Below, in pieces: positions 8,048 through 15,812 of a stretch of DNA of 64,000 nucleotides. This stretch comes from Rhizobium sp. BK251. Lineage in GTDB: Bacteria; Pseudomonadota; Alphaproteobacteria; Rhizobiales; Rhizobiaceae. Position 1 is the first letter of the stretch; each line of letters begins with the position of its first letter. The position numbers and the translations under genes are program-made. The stretch covers positions 310,001-374,000 of the forward strand of contig NZ_SLUQ01000006.1 of assembly GCF_004345245.1 (NCBI RefSeq), read 5' to 3'. The notes beneath the pieces were generated by a model. It was not told where the DNA came from, did no database searches, and worked only from the letters and a program-made list of their open reading frames with translations.

Positions 8048-8980
8048 TCAATTGTTTGGTGTGAATTCCGCGGCGTGCTGCTTCACAAAATCGATTACAG
8101 TGGTCGGCTCGTTGCCAGTAATCCTGAGCACCTCGCCTGTCATGCGGTCGTAACGCCCCTCCTGATGGAGCTTCGCCATAACGGCAAGATGGCTGATCAG
8201 ATGAAGTGGAACGCCGAGTTCCCGCAGCTTGTTTGTCCAGGCTGACAGCGGCACGTCGACATAGCGGATTTGACGTCCGAGGGCTTCCGAGAAGGCACGC
8301 GCGTAGTGGTCAAGATCGGCCGACTCCGCTCCCGTCAAGTTGTAGATGTTGCCGATATGAGGCTTCGGCTCGTCCAGGACGGCCGCGACTACTCGCGCGA
8401 CGTCGACTGCCGAAATCGGCGACGTCCTGGCGCTTCCGAGCGGCAATGCCAGTTCATTGCGTTCCCGCACGCCCGCAGCCGCCAGGCGCAGGAAGAAGCT
8501 CTCCAGAAATACCGTTGGTCGCACCGTGACGACCGGAAGGCCCGACCAGGCCAGCGCTTGTTCGGAAAGCCAGTGCAGCTTATGCTGCGGACTGTCGGTC
8601 GTCTCGGCAATGCTCATCTGCGTTACCGTCATCTGGGACATGTTGACGAAGGCCTCTACCCCATGATGCCGCGCGACCGCGGACGTATTCACGGTGGCTT
8701 CGAGGTAGCTTGGTGAAACCGACATCCCGAAATAGACGCGATCACTCCCTTCGATCGCGCGATGCATTGAGGCGAGGTCGGTGAGGTCGCCGAAAACGAC
8801 GTCGGCGCCCAGCTTCCGAAGCGCCGCGGCACGGTCATCCTCCCGACGAACTAGGGCACGCACCTTGTTGCCCTTCTCGATAAGCATTGCCGTGACGTTG
8901 CGCCCGATGGCGCCGATATCACCGGCCGCTCCCGTCACCAGGATCGGTCTGTCGGACCCAGCGTTCATGTTCATTTCCAT
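8048..8980 (-). CDS. NmrA-like NAD(P)-binding protein
   Basis: A 310-residue atypical SDR. The N-terminal Rossmann motif ILVTGAAGDIGAIGRN is followed by RALVRREDDRAAALRKLGADVVFGDL, the pattern of NmrA/azoreductase-like (ytfG-type) proteins; there is no classical YxxxK active site at the usual place, so it may act as a redox sensor or quinone reductase. The ATG at 8980 follows GGAAAGG. A MarR-type regulator is encoded just upstream on the same strand, and a candidate operator lies between them at 9046-9058, so this gene is probably the regulator's target. Confidence 0.85.
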   Translation of the reverse strand: MEMNMNAGSDRPILVTGAAGDIGAIGRNVTAMLIEKGNKVRALVRREDDRAAALRKLGADVVFGDLTDLASMHRAIEGSDRVYFGMSVSPSYLEATVNTSAVARHHGVEAFVNMSQMTVTQMSIAETTDSPQHKLHWLSEQALAWSGLPVVTVRPTVFLESFFLRLAAAGVRERNELALPLGSARTSPISAVDVARVVAAVLDEPKPHIGNIYNLTGAESADLDHYARAFSEALGRQIRYVDVPLSAWTNKLRELGVPLHLISHLAVMAKLHQEGRYDRMTGEVLRITGNEPTTVIDFVKQHAAEFTPNN

Positions 8981-9045
8981 TGCCTTTCCTACTTCGATTG
9001 GTGGACTTGCGGGACCTCCGCGGCCCTCTCGTCGTTTGCATTTGC

Positions 9046-9058
9046 TGCATATACAACA
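9046..9058. promoter_or_regulatory. Candidate MarR operator upstream of the NmrA-like gene
   Basis: TGCATATACAACA contains the core TGCATATAC, whose complement (GTATATGCA) recurs exactly at the MarR gene's own promoter region (9553-9561). Extended to 16 bp it is an imperfect inverted repeat. It sits about 66 nt before the NmrA-like start codon. Confidence 0.5.
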
Positions 9059-9071
9059 TCAAAGACGCATC

Positions 9072-9533
9072 TCAGTCGTCCGGCTGTGAGAGCGGAAGGC
9101 GGTTGTCGGCGACATCGAATATCGCGTGTGCTCCCGCATCGCCAAGCACCTCCTTGGCTTTTGCCTGCGCGGCCCGCCACGAGGCAGCGGCTGAATCCAA
9201 CAAATCTCGACCTGCCTTCGAGATGACGATCGGACGGCTCCGACCGCCAACCTCAGAGACCACCTCCTCTACCCAGCCTTCCGTGAGCAGAAGCGCCAGA
9301 TTGCGCGTCAACGTGGAGCGCTCCTGGTGATTGGCTCGCCCGATCTCCGCGCGGCTCGCACCTCCCATCTTCGCAATCAGCACCAACAAGGAGAACTGGG
9401 GCGCGTTGATGCCGTGCGGCCGTAGGGAATGATCGTAAATGCTCGTGATAACGCGAGCGATGCGTCGGGTGCGCGTCATCATGCACTCCCGAGTAACCTC
9501 GCCAACCACCTCGATACGTGTCTCATCATTCAT
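9072..9533 (-). CDS. MarR family transcriptional regulator
   Basis: A 153-residue winged-helix regulator. Visible are the N-terminal dimerisation helix (ECMMTRTRRIARVITSIYDHSL), the recognition region GINAPQFSLLVLIAKMGG-SRAEIGRANHQERSTLTRNLALL and the wing EVGGRSRPIVISKAGRDLL. I start it at ATG 9533, which is 8 nt from AGGAG; an ATG two codons earlier (9539) is too close to that site. It precedes the NmrA-like gene on the same strand with its own spacer. A perfect inverted repeat directly upstream (9554-9568) suggests autorepression. The effector is unknown. Confidence 0.9.
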   Translation of the reverse strand: MNDETRIEVVGEVTRECMMTRTRRIARVITSIYDHSLRPHGINAPQFSLLVLIAKMGGASRAEIGRANHQERSTLTRNLALLLTEGWVEEVVSEVGGRSRPIVISKAGRDLLDSAAASWRAAQAKAKEVLGDAGAHAIFDVADNRLPLSQPDD

Positions 9534-9553
9534 CGCCATGTCTCCTAATAGTG

Positions 9554-9568
9554 TATATGCAACATATA
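9554..9568. promoter_or_regulatory. Candidate MarR operator (autoregulatory)
   Basis: TATATG-CAA-CATATA is a perfect 6+6 inverted repeat 20 nt upstream of the regulator's start codon, in an otherwise GC-rich region. Its core is shared with the site at 9046-9058 upstream of the NmrA-like gene. Confidence 0.6.
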
Positions 9569-9866
9569 AGGCAAGCCAATTCTGGTAGGATGGGATGTGC
9601 GTTGGGACATTGAGCTGGAGTCGGTACAGGCGGTCCGCGCTTGAGGGGCGGCCTGTCAGATACCCAGAAGCTCCAAGTTCGGACGACCGGTGCCGCGGAA
9701 CGGAGGCAAGGACTACCATGCACCCACAACCGGGTACGGCCAATTCTGTATTGTCATGTATCTCCATGCCGCCTCGAAAAGAAACCTTACACAACCGAGG
9801 GAATTGGACACACTGGCGATACTTGGCCTCCATCCTCCTGTCCTTCATCGCAAAGAGGAGAAAATC

Positions 9867-10301
9867 ATGCCATTCCTGTTCAAACATCTGGCCGTCACTG
9901 CTGCGGGCGCGCTGATTGGCGTCTCGGCCTGCGCGCAAACGCCAACCAACATCGCGCCGCCTGCCGCCGTCATTCCTCTTGCATCCGAACCGCCGCCAAA
10001 GCTCATTGCGTTCCCGCCGCTGGCCGAGCCTTTGGCGCGAGGGGTCGTGATCATTCAGTTCCGGACGGAGAACATGCGAGTAATGCCAGTCTTCGGCAAG
10101 GGTGCGTTGGAAGTATCACCGCATGTCGGCCATCTCCACGTGACCGTCGATGGCCAGCAGGGAACCTGGGCCCAGACAAGTGGCGATCCGATTATTCTAA
10201 TGGGATTAAAGCCTGGTGCGCATAAGGTCCTGCTGGAACTTGCCGATCCGACCCACAGGATTCTTGCCAGTGAAACTGTCGCCGTGACGGTCCCGGGCTG
10301 A
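9867..10301 (+). CDS. DUF6130-like exported protein, possible lipoprotein
   Basis: A 144-residue exported protein. The N-terminus MPFLFKHLAVTAAGALIGVSAC has a lipobox-like ending with Cys22, so it may be lipid-anchored. The mature domain is beta-rich, with HVGHLHVTVDG and LMGLKPGAHKVLLELADPTH, a pattern I associate with DUF6130/DUF4399-type small periplasmic proteins of unknown role. The ATG at 9867 follows AGAGGAGAAA; the frame is open further upstream but that part is not protein-like. It is monocistronic and ends just before a hairpin shared with the convergent cupin gene. Confidence 0.75.
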   Translation: MPFLFKHLAVTAAGALIGVSACAQTPTNIAPPAAVIPLASEPPPKLIAFPPLAEPLARGVVIIQFRTENMRVMPVFGKGALEVSPHVGHLHVTVDGQQGTWAQTSGDPIILMGLKPGAHKVLLELADPTHRILASETVAVTVPG

Positions 10302-10325
10302 AGGCGGCCAAATCCCGAGCGCATG

Positions 10326-10355
10326 GGTGGCCTTGCTCAAAAAAAGCAGGCCACC
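10326..10355. terminator. Hairpin between convergent genes
   Basis: GGTGGCCTTGCT pairs with AGCAGGCCACC with a one-base bulge around an A-rich loop. It lies 25 nt after the DUF6130-like gene and faces the convergent cupin gene. No T-run follows on either strand, so termination is plausible but not certain. Confidence 0.5.
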
Positions 10356-10522
10356 AGAACTATGATGAGGCATCATTTCCAAAAAGCTGAACGCCAGGCT
10401 CCGTCGACAATTGGACGCGCAGCGTGGCGAGCATGGCGGACGGGTCGGAGCAGCAAGCCTCTCGTTGCTGGCTGGCCAGGTCTACCCCGCCCGACCTCCT
10501 CTCATCCGAGCGCCGAAAGCGG

Positions 10523-10924
10523 TCACTTGACCGGTACGACGAGCGTTTTTCCCGCTTCGACGATGTAGGTCGCTAGTTCGGAGGCCTTGGTGTCACCGAC
10601 ATTCCTGGCCACGTGCGCCACGCCAGAAGGAATGAACAGAGCCTCGCCCGCCTTCAAGGTAACTGGCTGCCGGCCCTCGAGCGTATACTCAAGTGTGCCT
10701 TCGAGGACATAGGCCACTTCTTCGCCGGGATGCGAATGCTTGATTGAGATGGCGCCTGGCTCGAAGTCAACACGAACCTGTACCGCTTCGCGGCCTTCGG
10801 CGCTGATAGGCTCCTGCAACAGATCGGTGCGCGAAACTCCATCCTGCTGCGCCATCGCGACATGCGCCGTGAAGGCGCCTCCTACCAAAAGCATCGCGGC
10901 AATAACCAGCGGAGTGCGTTTCAT
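10523..10924 (-). CDS. Exported cupin-domain protein
   Basis: A 133-residue protein with a signal peptide (MKRTPLVIAAMLLVGGAFTAHVAMA) and one cupin_2 domain. Motif 1 is present as HSHPGEEVAYVLEG and motif 2 as PSGVAHVARNVG, giving the usual His/Glu metal ligands. Such exported single-cupin proteins are frequent in alpha- and betaproteobacteria; the substrate is not known. It is transcribed alone. The next gene on the same strand is the TetR regulator 336 nt upstream, so no operon is evident. Confidence 0.85.
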   Translation of the reverse strand: MKRTPLVIAAMLLVGGAFTAHVAMAQQDGVSRTDLLQEPISAEGREAVQVRVDFEPGAISIKHSHPGEEVAYVLEGTLEYTLEGRQPVTLKAGEALFIPSGVAHVARNVGDTKASELATYIVEAGKTLVVPVK

Positions 10925-11260
10925 CTGCTTGTCCCTTTCCTCGTCGTTAGTTTAAGGCTCTGGACCGAGTGACCGGTAGAGGGTCGTCAACGAAACCAGC
11001 GACCATATTTGATCTAGGCGCTGTATTGGGAATGTGTCCGGCGACGTGGCCTTTTGTAATTTACTGTGTTGGAGCCGAGACGCGCGCGCGGATGGGGAGG
11101 CCGGATACTTCACGCCCGCCTCTACTTGCGATCGGTCGGTGATCAGCGGTGAATTCTCGCTGTCAGCGCCAGGATCCAACGCTTCCGGAGATCGCAAAAA
11201 CAGTCGTAGCCAGGTTAGCCTTCCTGTCTGCGCAGCGGTGTATTCGCGAGACGAAACAGG
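10925..11260. other. Intergenic region without a supported gene
   Basis: Between the cupin gene and the stop of the TetR gene. No frame has both a convincing ribosome-binding site and protein-like composition. It should hold the cupin promoter; I see no clear hairpin or operator. Confidence 0.5.
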
Positions 11261-11884
11261 TCAGGACACCTGTGCTGGCCGCGTTGCTTGATCTCTGCTG
11301 ACCGACGGTCCCGACGACGGCAGATCTTCGGACGCGAGCAGGTGGGCCGCCATGCGTTTAGCCTGCCGCGCGGGCTCGGCTATGCGGGTCACCTGTGCAA
11401 CGGCCATCGCTCCTTCGTGAAGGAGATTGATTTCGGCCGCGACGCGCTTGGGCTCGGCAAGCCGTGCCGCATGGGCTAGCTCCTCAAAATATGCGAGCAC
11501 GAGCCGCTTATGCATGGCGGCAGCGCGGAACACTGGATTGACGGTGTCTTTGTGCTCACCTGCCGCGCTCATGAATAAGCAGCCGCGGAACTGCTTCTCG
11601 TCGAACCAGTCTTCGAGGAAATCGAACGTCACCAGAATGCGCTCGATCGGATCGCTTGCATGCTGCTCGACGTAGGCACGCATTGCAACACGGTCCTCGT
11701 CGTCACGCCGTTCGAGTGCTGCCAGGATCAAGTCCTCTTTTGTTTCGAAGTGCCGGTACAGCGTCGTCTTCGCCACCCCGCTCTCGGCAATGATGAGGTC
11801 GATTCCCGTCGCCTGATAGCCGCGCTGATTGAACAGACGCAGCGCCGTGTCGAGCAGGTGATCCCGGATTTCTGAACGGCGCAT
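11261..11884 (-). CDS. TetR/AcrR family transcriptional regulator
   Basis: A 207-residue repressor. The N-terminal HTH is standard: IRDHLLDTALRLFNQRGY, then GIDLIIAESGVAKTTLYRHFETKEDLI. The C-terminal ligand domain contains FEDWF-like FLEDWFDEKQFRGCLFMSA, a pattern seen in regulators paired with redox or electrophile-response genes. It is read away from the DUF417 gene at 12423. An inverted repeat lies immediately upstream of its own start, and related repeats precede the DUF417 gene, so it probably controls both. The effector is unknown. Confidence 0.9.
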   Translation of the reverse strand: MRRSEIRDHLLDTALRLFNQRGYQATGIDLIIAESGVAKTTLYRHFETKEDLILAALERRDDEDRVAMRAYVEQHASDPIERILVTFDFLEDWFDEKQFRGCLFMSAAGEHKDTVNPVFRAAAMHKRLVLAYFEELAHAARLAEPKRVAAEINLLHEGAMAVAQVTRIAEPARQAKRMAAHLLASEDLPSSGPSVSRDQATRPAQVS

Positions 11885-11895
11885 CTCATCCTCAT

Positions 11896-11917
11896 GATAC
11901 TGTTACAATTCAGTATC
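11896..11917. promoter_or_regulatory. Candidate TetR operator at the regulator's own promoter
   Basis: GATACTG-N8-CAGTATC is a perfect 7+7 inverted repeat 12 nt upstream of the TetR start codon. Its right arm continues as GTATCGTTA, also found at 12364-12372 in front of the DUF417 gene. Confidence 0.6.
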
Positions 11918-12324
11918 GTTACTTAATATTCGCTCGAGGCATTGGCAAGGCCCTGCTGGGCAGGACCGGCAACATTGAAAGAGGCACCTGAAAAATCCGT
12001 ACCTGGGGTACGCCCGCCGGAAATGGTCGAGATTCTTCTACTCAGAAAAGATACCTATCCCGATCTTATGGAGGACATCAAGCCGCCCATCCGAGCCTCG
12101 TGCGCAGCACGATTAGAGCTAACTAATTTATTTTTAAGGTCATTTTGCAATTTCTGGTGCTGCCCGTTTCACCTTCGAATATGCGCCTCATCGATAGAAT
12201 ATATGTACTCATATCTACATGCCCTCCCCTTGCTACGCGCTGCCGGGTCAGCCCGGATGAAGCCAAAAAGGAAATATCCGAAGGGCGAAAGCCAAGAAAA
12301 TTCGAAAATTCTTATTGTCAATCG
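11918..12324. other. Intergenic region between the TetR and DUF417 genes
   Basis: A long, AT-richer spacer. Frames are open through it, but their codon use and amino-acid content (runs of Cys, Phe, Arg) do not look like protein. Apart from the operator-like repeats at both ends I see nothing definable. Confidence 0.5.
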
Positions 12325-12369
12325 ATACAGATCTGTATATTTTGCCTTCATCGATACAGATCGGTATCG
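12325..12369. promoter_or_regulatory. Tandem candidate TetR operators before the DUF417 gene
   Basis: Two related palindromes are spaced about 29 bp centre to centre: ATACAGATCTGTAT (12325-12338, perfect) and CGATACAGATCGGTATCG (12352-12369, perfect 6-bp ends). They lie 54-98 nt before the ATG of the DUF417 gene, and resemble the repeat at the TetR gene. Confidence 0.65.
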
Positions 12370-12422
12370 TTATTTCCGCGGCAGTCGGCTGATCGCCACC
12401 GCGAACAACCCAGGAGAAGACA

Positions 12423-12953
12423 ATGCCACGTGTTTCTATCGACACCGTCGCGGCATACCCGAGCCAGGGTCGCGCCGCCTTCGCCCTCAATCTTGTCGAC
12501 CGCTACGGCCGGAGCGTCTCTGCCGTCGGACTTTATGCGTCGCTGGTCGTGATCTATGCTTGGTTTGGCGGCATGAAGTTCACCGCCTATGAGGCGGAAG
12601 GCCTAGTCGGCCTGGTCAGCAACAATCCGCTGTTGAGCTGGACCTATTCGCTCTTCAGCGTGCGCGGCTTCTCAAGCCTCCTCGGCATCCTCGAACTCAG
12701 CATCGGCGCCCTTATCGCAGCGCGGCTAATCGGCCCAGTGTACTCCCTCATAGGAGGCGCACTCTCGGTCGGGCTATTCATGACCACGCTCAGCTTCATG
12801 GTGACGACTCCCGGCGTGCTCGTTCCGGAGCTCGGATTTCCGGCGATCTCGGTCGCTCCCGGCCAGTTCCTGCTGAAGGACATCGGCTTGCTCGCCCTCT
12901 CCTTCTGGATCGCCATCGACTCGCTCGCGGCGCTCCGCACAACCCGCACCTGA
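12423..12953 (+). CDS. DUF417 (YkgB/RclC-like) inner-membrane protein
   Basis: A 176-residue membrane protein with about four hydrophobic helices. The DUF417 pattern is clear: YASLVVIYAWFGGMKFTAYEAEG, then I-NNPLLSWTYS, then TTLSFMVTTPGV-VPELGFPAIS near the end and the last helix DIGLLALSFWIAIDSL. In E. coli the relative RclC belongs to the reactive-chlorine response; function in this organism is inferred only by family. An AGGAGAAGACA site precedes the ATG. The adjacent TetR regulator and paired palindromes point to inducible expression. Confidence 0.9.
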   Translation: MPRVSIDTVAAYPSQGRAAFALNLVDRYGRSVSAVGLYASLVVIYAWFGGMKFTAYEAEGLVGLVSNNPLLSWTYSLFSVRGFSSLLGILELSIGALIAARLIGPVYSLIGGALSVGLFMTTLSFMVTTPGVLVPELGFPAISVAPGQFLLKDIGLLALSFWIAIDSLAALRTTRT

Positions 12954-12961
12954 TCGCCGAC

Positions 12962-12988
12962 GAGGGCGGTGCTCCTCGCTCCGCCCTC
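12962..12988 (+). terminator. Hairpin after the DUF417 gene
   Basis: GAGGGCGG (12962-12969) pairs with CCGCCCTC (12981-12988) around an 11-nt loop, 8 nt past the stop codon. There is no T-run. Confidence 0.5.
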
Positions 12989-13299
12989 CGTCCCCGTATC
13001 ACGGTGGCGCGACCCCCATTTCCAGCCCCGCGTATCGATCGGCTCAACTAAATGAACGCCCAATTGTTTTCGGCAGTATCCAGTTGAAGATCGGCGTCCA
13101 TACACTCGTCATTGCGACGAGAGCCCAGGGCCGCTAGCTTCGGCTTGCCTCGCAGAAGGCATTCAACTGACGCGGCGTCTCGACCAGCGGCGGCGCTTGG
13201 CTACTGGCCGTGTGAAATGACTCACAGGGGCTGGCGAAAGACGGCTTGCGTCTTATTTCAACGAGGGAACGGGAAGCAAAGAGCGCGAGGACGCGGGCA
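12989..13299. other. Intergenic region without a supported gene
   Basis: Between the DUF417 hairpin and the VOC/PhnB-type gene. Open frames here are out-of-phase extensions with poor composition. It presumably carries the promoter of the gene at 13300. Confidence 0.5.
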
Positions 13300-13773
13300 A
13301 TGGCAAAGAACACGATCTGCATATGGTACGACAAGGACGCCGAGGCTGCTGCCCGGTTCTACGCCGAAACCTTTCCCGACAGCGCAGTGGGTGCCGTCAT
13401 TCGTGCGCCTGGAAACTATCCGTCCGGCAAGCAGGGGGATGTGCTGGTCGTTGAATTCACCGTTGCAGGTATTCCCTGTATCGGCCTGAACGGCGGTCCA
13501 GCGTTCACTCACGACGAGGCCTTCTCATTTCAGATCGCAACTGACAATCAGGAAGAAACCGACCGCTACTGGAATGCCATTGTCGGCAACGGCGGCCAGG
13601 AAAGCGAATGCGGCTGGTGCAAGGACAAATGGGGTGTGTCCTGGCAGATCACGCCGCGCGTACTGACTGAAGCGCTTGCGGCAGGCGGTGATCAAGCCAA
13701 GCGTGCTTTTGATGCGATGATGACGATGAGGAAGATCGACGTCGGGGTGATTGAAGCCGCTCGGCGTGGCTGA
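13300..13773 (+). CDS. VOC superfamily protein (PhnB-like, 3-demethylubiquinone methyltransferase fold)
   Basis: A 157-residue cytoplasmic protein of the PhnB-like VOC group. It starts MAKNTICIWYDKDAEAAARFY, followed by TFPDSAVG, the GIPCIGLNGGP strand, the F-ATDNQEETDRYWN helix and the signature GGQESECGWCKDKWGVSWQI close to the C-terminus. Members are small paired beta-alpha-beta proteins with unknown substrates, despite the database name '3-demethylubiquinone-9 3-methyltransferase'. I start at ATG 13300 because the extra 18 residues upstream are not conserved-looking. It is transcribed alone. Confidence 0.85.
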   Translation: MAKNTICIWYDKDAEAAARFYAETFPDSAVGAVIRAPGNYPSGKQGDVLVVEFTVAGIPCIGLNGGPAFTHDEAFSFQIATDNQEETDRYWNAIVGNGGQESECGWCKDKWGVSWQITPRVLTEALAAGGDQAKRAFDAMMTMRKIDVGVIEAARRG

Positions 13774-13882
13774 CGCGCCAACGCGTTGTACGATAATTTC
13801 TCTGGCAGAGCGTCCACGGTCTGGAGCTTTGGAGGCCGCTGGACGAGGGCGCAATCCCATTTGCTGAAGGGGCTAACTCCTC

Positions 13883-14827
13883 GTGAATGCACTAGGATCG
13901 GGCGCTGCCGCCGCAAGCGTAGAGATTTGGGCAAATATGGCCTTGATCGGCGTGCTGGCATTTGTTCTCGGCTTCGCCATGAACCACGGATCGATCTGCA
14001 CCGTCATCGCGACGACGGAACTGGTTTCGGAGAAGAGGCCGGCTCGATTGGTCGCTGTGGTCGAATGCGCCGTTTGGGCAGCCCTCACCTACGCAATCCT
14101 CGAAACGTCACCGATGATGGAGGGTGGATGGTCGCCCCTCGGCTACCTGGTTCCTGCAGCCATCCTGTTCGGGCTCGGCGTCTATGTGAACGGCGCCTGT
14201 GTTTTCGGGTCTGTCGGGCATTTCGGAAATGGCGAAATAGACTTCGGCTTCACGTTTCTCGGCATGTTTGCGGTGTTCTACATCGAATCTCTGTTTGACT
14301 TACTGTCGGATCAGCCACCGATAAGTGCATCCCCACCGGTCGGGGCGGTATTGCTGGCATTTGCGCTATTGGGCTTCCTGGTGCTGAGGTTCGGTATATC
14401 GATCAGATCCGAGTCCAATTTCCAACGGCTGACGCTCTCAATGGCAGCGATCGGGATCGCCTCCGTGATCCTGTCGATCCTTGCGCCTCGTTTCTCGATT
14501 ACGACATCGGTTGGATCGATTGTTTCGATACCCGTCGCGAGCGCGGTGATCTTGGTGTGCATGTTCGGCGGAAGTCTGGTATCCGCGAGATTTAGAAGAC
14601 GTCGATTTGCCCTGAAATGGCCGACACTCAAGGAGGTATCGAAGAGAACCTTCGGGGGCACACTCATGGGATTGGGTGCGCTTTTCATTCCAGGCGGCAA
14701 CGACACGTTGCTGCTTGTTGGACTTCCCATGGGGGCATGGCAAGCGGTGCTTGCCTACCTGCTTATCGTTGCAACGCTTGCCGCGCTCATCGCCAAATTC
14801 GGTTCGCTGGCAAGGTCATGGTCATGA
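13883..14827 (+). CDS. YeeE/YedE-like membrane transporter
   Basis: A 314-residue protein with about nine hydrophobic helices. Two family motifs are obvious: FAMNHGSICTV in helix 1-2 and YVNGACVFGSVGHFGNGEIDF further on, each with a conserved Cys, as in thiosulfate or sulfur-compound transporters of the YeeE family. The second half contains MGLGALFIPGGNDTLLLVG, where the Cys of the canonical motif is not present. The start is a GTG at 13883 after GGGGCTAACTCCTC. No partner (TusA-type or YeeD) gene is adjacent. Sulfur-compound transport is a family-level inference. Confidence 0.8.
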   Translation: MNALGSGAAAASVEIWANMALIGVLAFVLGFAMNHGSICTVIATTELVSEKRPARLVAVVECAVWAALTYAILETSPMMEGGWSPLGYLVPAAILFGLGVYVNGACVFGSVGHFGNGEIDFGFTFLGMFAVFYIESLFDLLSDQPPISASPPVGAVLLAFALLGFLVLRFGISIRSESNFQRLTLSMAAIGIASVILSILAPRFSITTSVGSIVSIPVASAVILVCMFGGSLVSARFRRRRFALKWPTLKEVSKRTFGGTLMGLGALFIPGGNDTLLLVGLPMGAWQAVLAYLLIVATLAALIAKFGSLARSWS

Positions 14828-15128
14828 CCCCATGCTCGGGCCACACAGATTGCTGCGTTGAAATGTTCTTCGCCCGACCGCGGCAAACCCCAGTGGTAGA
14901 GATCCTCACGACGCCCGGCCGTGATCCGAGCGGCCAAATTGCTGCCAGAGGGACCAGTTCTCGACATCCCGATCGTATGAGAATGTATCTCGCCTGGATC
15001 AGCCCGACATTTGCTTACAATCCGCTGGGTGAGCAGAAACATCCCATACACAAGATGGGCGCTTTTGTCTGCGTGCGCCGAAAAGGCAGAAGGCCACGGC
15101 GCGATGGATCAGTCACGAAGGACGAAAC
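14828..15128. other. Intergenic region without a supported gene
   Basis: About 300 bp between the YeeE-type and glyoxalase-type genes. Frames crossing it are shadows. No hairpin or operator stands out. Confidence 0.5.
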
Positions 15129-15545
15129 ATGACCGCAAGAACCGCACATCAGCTGTTGGGACACGCCGTTGTCGGTACCAACAACCTGGATAGCGCCGCA
15201 AACTTCTATGACAAATTGCTGGCCGTATTTGGCGTAGGCCGCATTCTCGAGCAGCCGGGCCGGGCTATATACTTCGGCCAGACAAAGCTCGAGTTTGGCG
15301 TGACCAACGCTTACAACGGTGAGCGCGCTACCGTAGGCAACGGCAACATGGTTGCCTTGAGCGCACGTTCGCGTGCCCATGTCGACGAGGTGCACGCCCT
15401 GGCATTGAAACTCGGCGGAACCGACGAGGGACAGCCAGGTCCCCGCGGACCAAACCAGGATGGTCCGTACTGCGCCTATTTCCGCGATCTCGACGGCAAC
15501 AAGCTGTTGGTCTTCCGCGCTGGCGAAGACGAACCCCAGGCGTGA
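15129..15545 (+). CDS. VOC family (glyoxalase/bleomycin-resistance-like) protein
   Basis: A 138-residue single-unit VOC protein. The first beta-alpha-beta unit includes LGHAVVGTNNLDSAANFYDKLL, with His12 in the place of the first metal ligand; the second ends in CAYFRDLDGNKLLVFR, the usual glyoxalase C-terminal pattern with DLDGNKL. It is probably a dimeric metal-dependent enzyme or sequestering protein, substrate unknown. The start is ATG 15129, with AAGGACGAAAC upstream. A strong hairpin follows the gene. Confidence 0.85.
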   Translation: MTARTAHQLLGHAVVGTNNLDSAANFYDKLLAVFGVGRILEQPGRAIYFGQTKLEFGVTNAYNGERATVGNGNMVALSARSRAHVDEVHALALKLGGTDEGQPGPRGPNQDGPYCAYFRDLDGNKLLVFRAGEDEPQA

Positions 15546-15551
15546 CTTGCT

Positions 15552-15579
15552 GACCGCTCGATCCCTAGATCGAGCGGTC
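15552..15579 (+). terminator. Terminator-like hairpin after the VOC gene
   Basis: GACCGCTCGAT (15552-15562) pairs perfectly with ATCGAGCGGTC (15569-15579) around CCCTAG, 7 nt after the stop. The 11-bp stem is strong but lacks a T-run. Confidence 0.65.
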
Positions 15580-15812
15580 TATACCTCGACACGTGCCCTA
15601 GCCAAGCAGGGTAATTCCTGAGGATTCCGCCCATGGCGGTGCCAACAGGCCCTGTCCTGGTCAACGGGGAGTAGCAGGATCCGACAGGCATCGGGCGCTC
15701 GTTTGCGGTATGGTTCAAACAATTGGGCGATCCACACGCATCATACGGGCTCGATCGCCTTCTCCAATGCTTTTTCGATTTGTCCGATAGCTAGTTGAAA
15801 GGAGACTTTCCA

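Noticed and set aside
7961..8245. Plus-strand frame starting MTIPSETLATAP, following the DUF488 gene
   Set aside because: It overlaps the 3' end of the NmrA-like gene on the other strand, has no ribosome-binding site of its own beyond the DUF488 gene end, and its composition after about 30 residues is shadow-like.
11942..12592. Long plus-strand frame between the TetR and DUF417 genes
   Set aside because: It is rich in Cys, Phe and Arg runs and continues out of phase into the DUF417 gene. The region is better explained as promoter with operator repeats.
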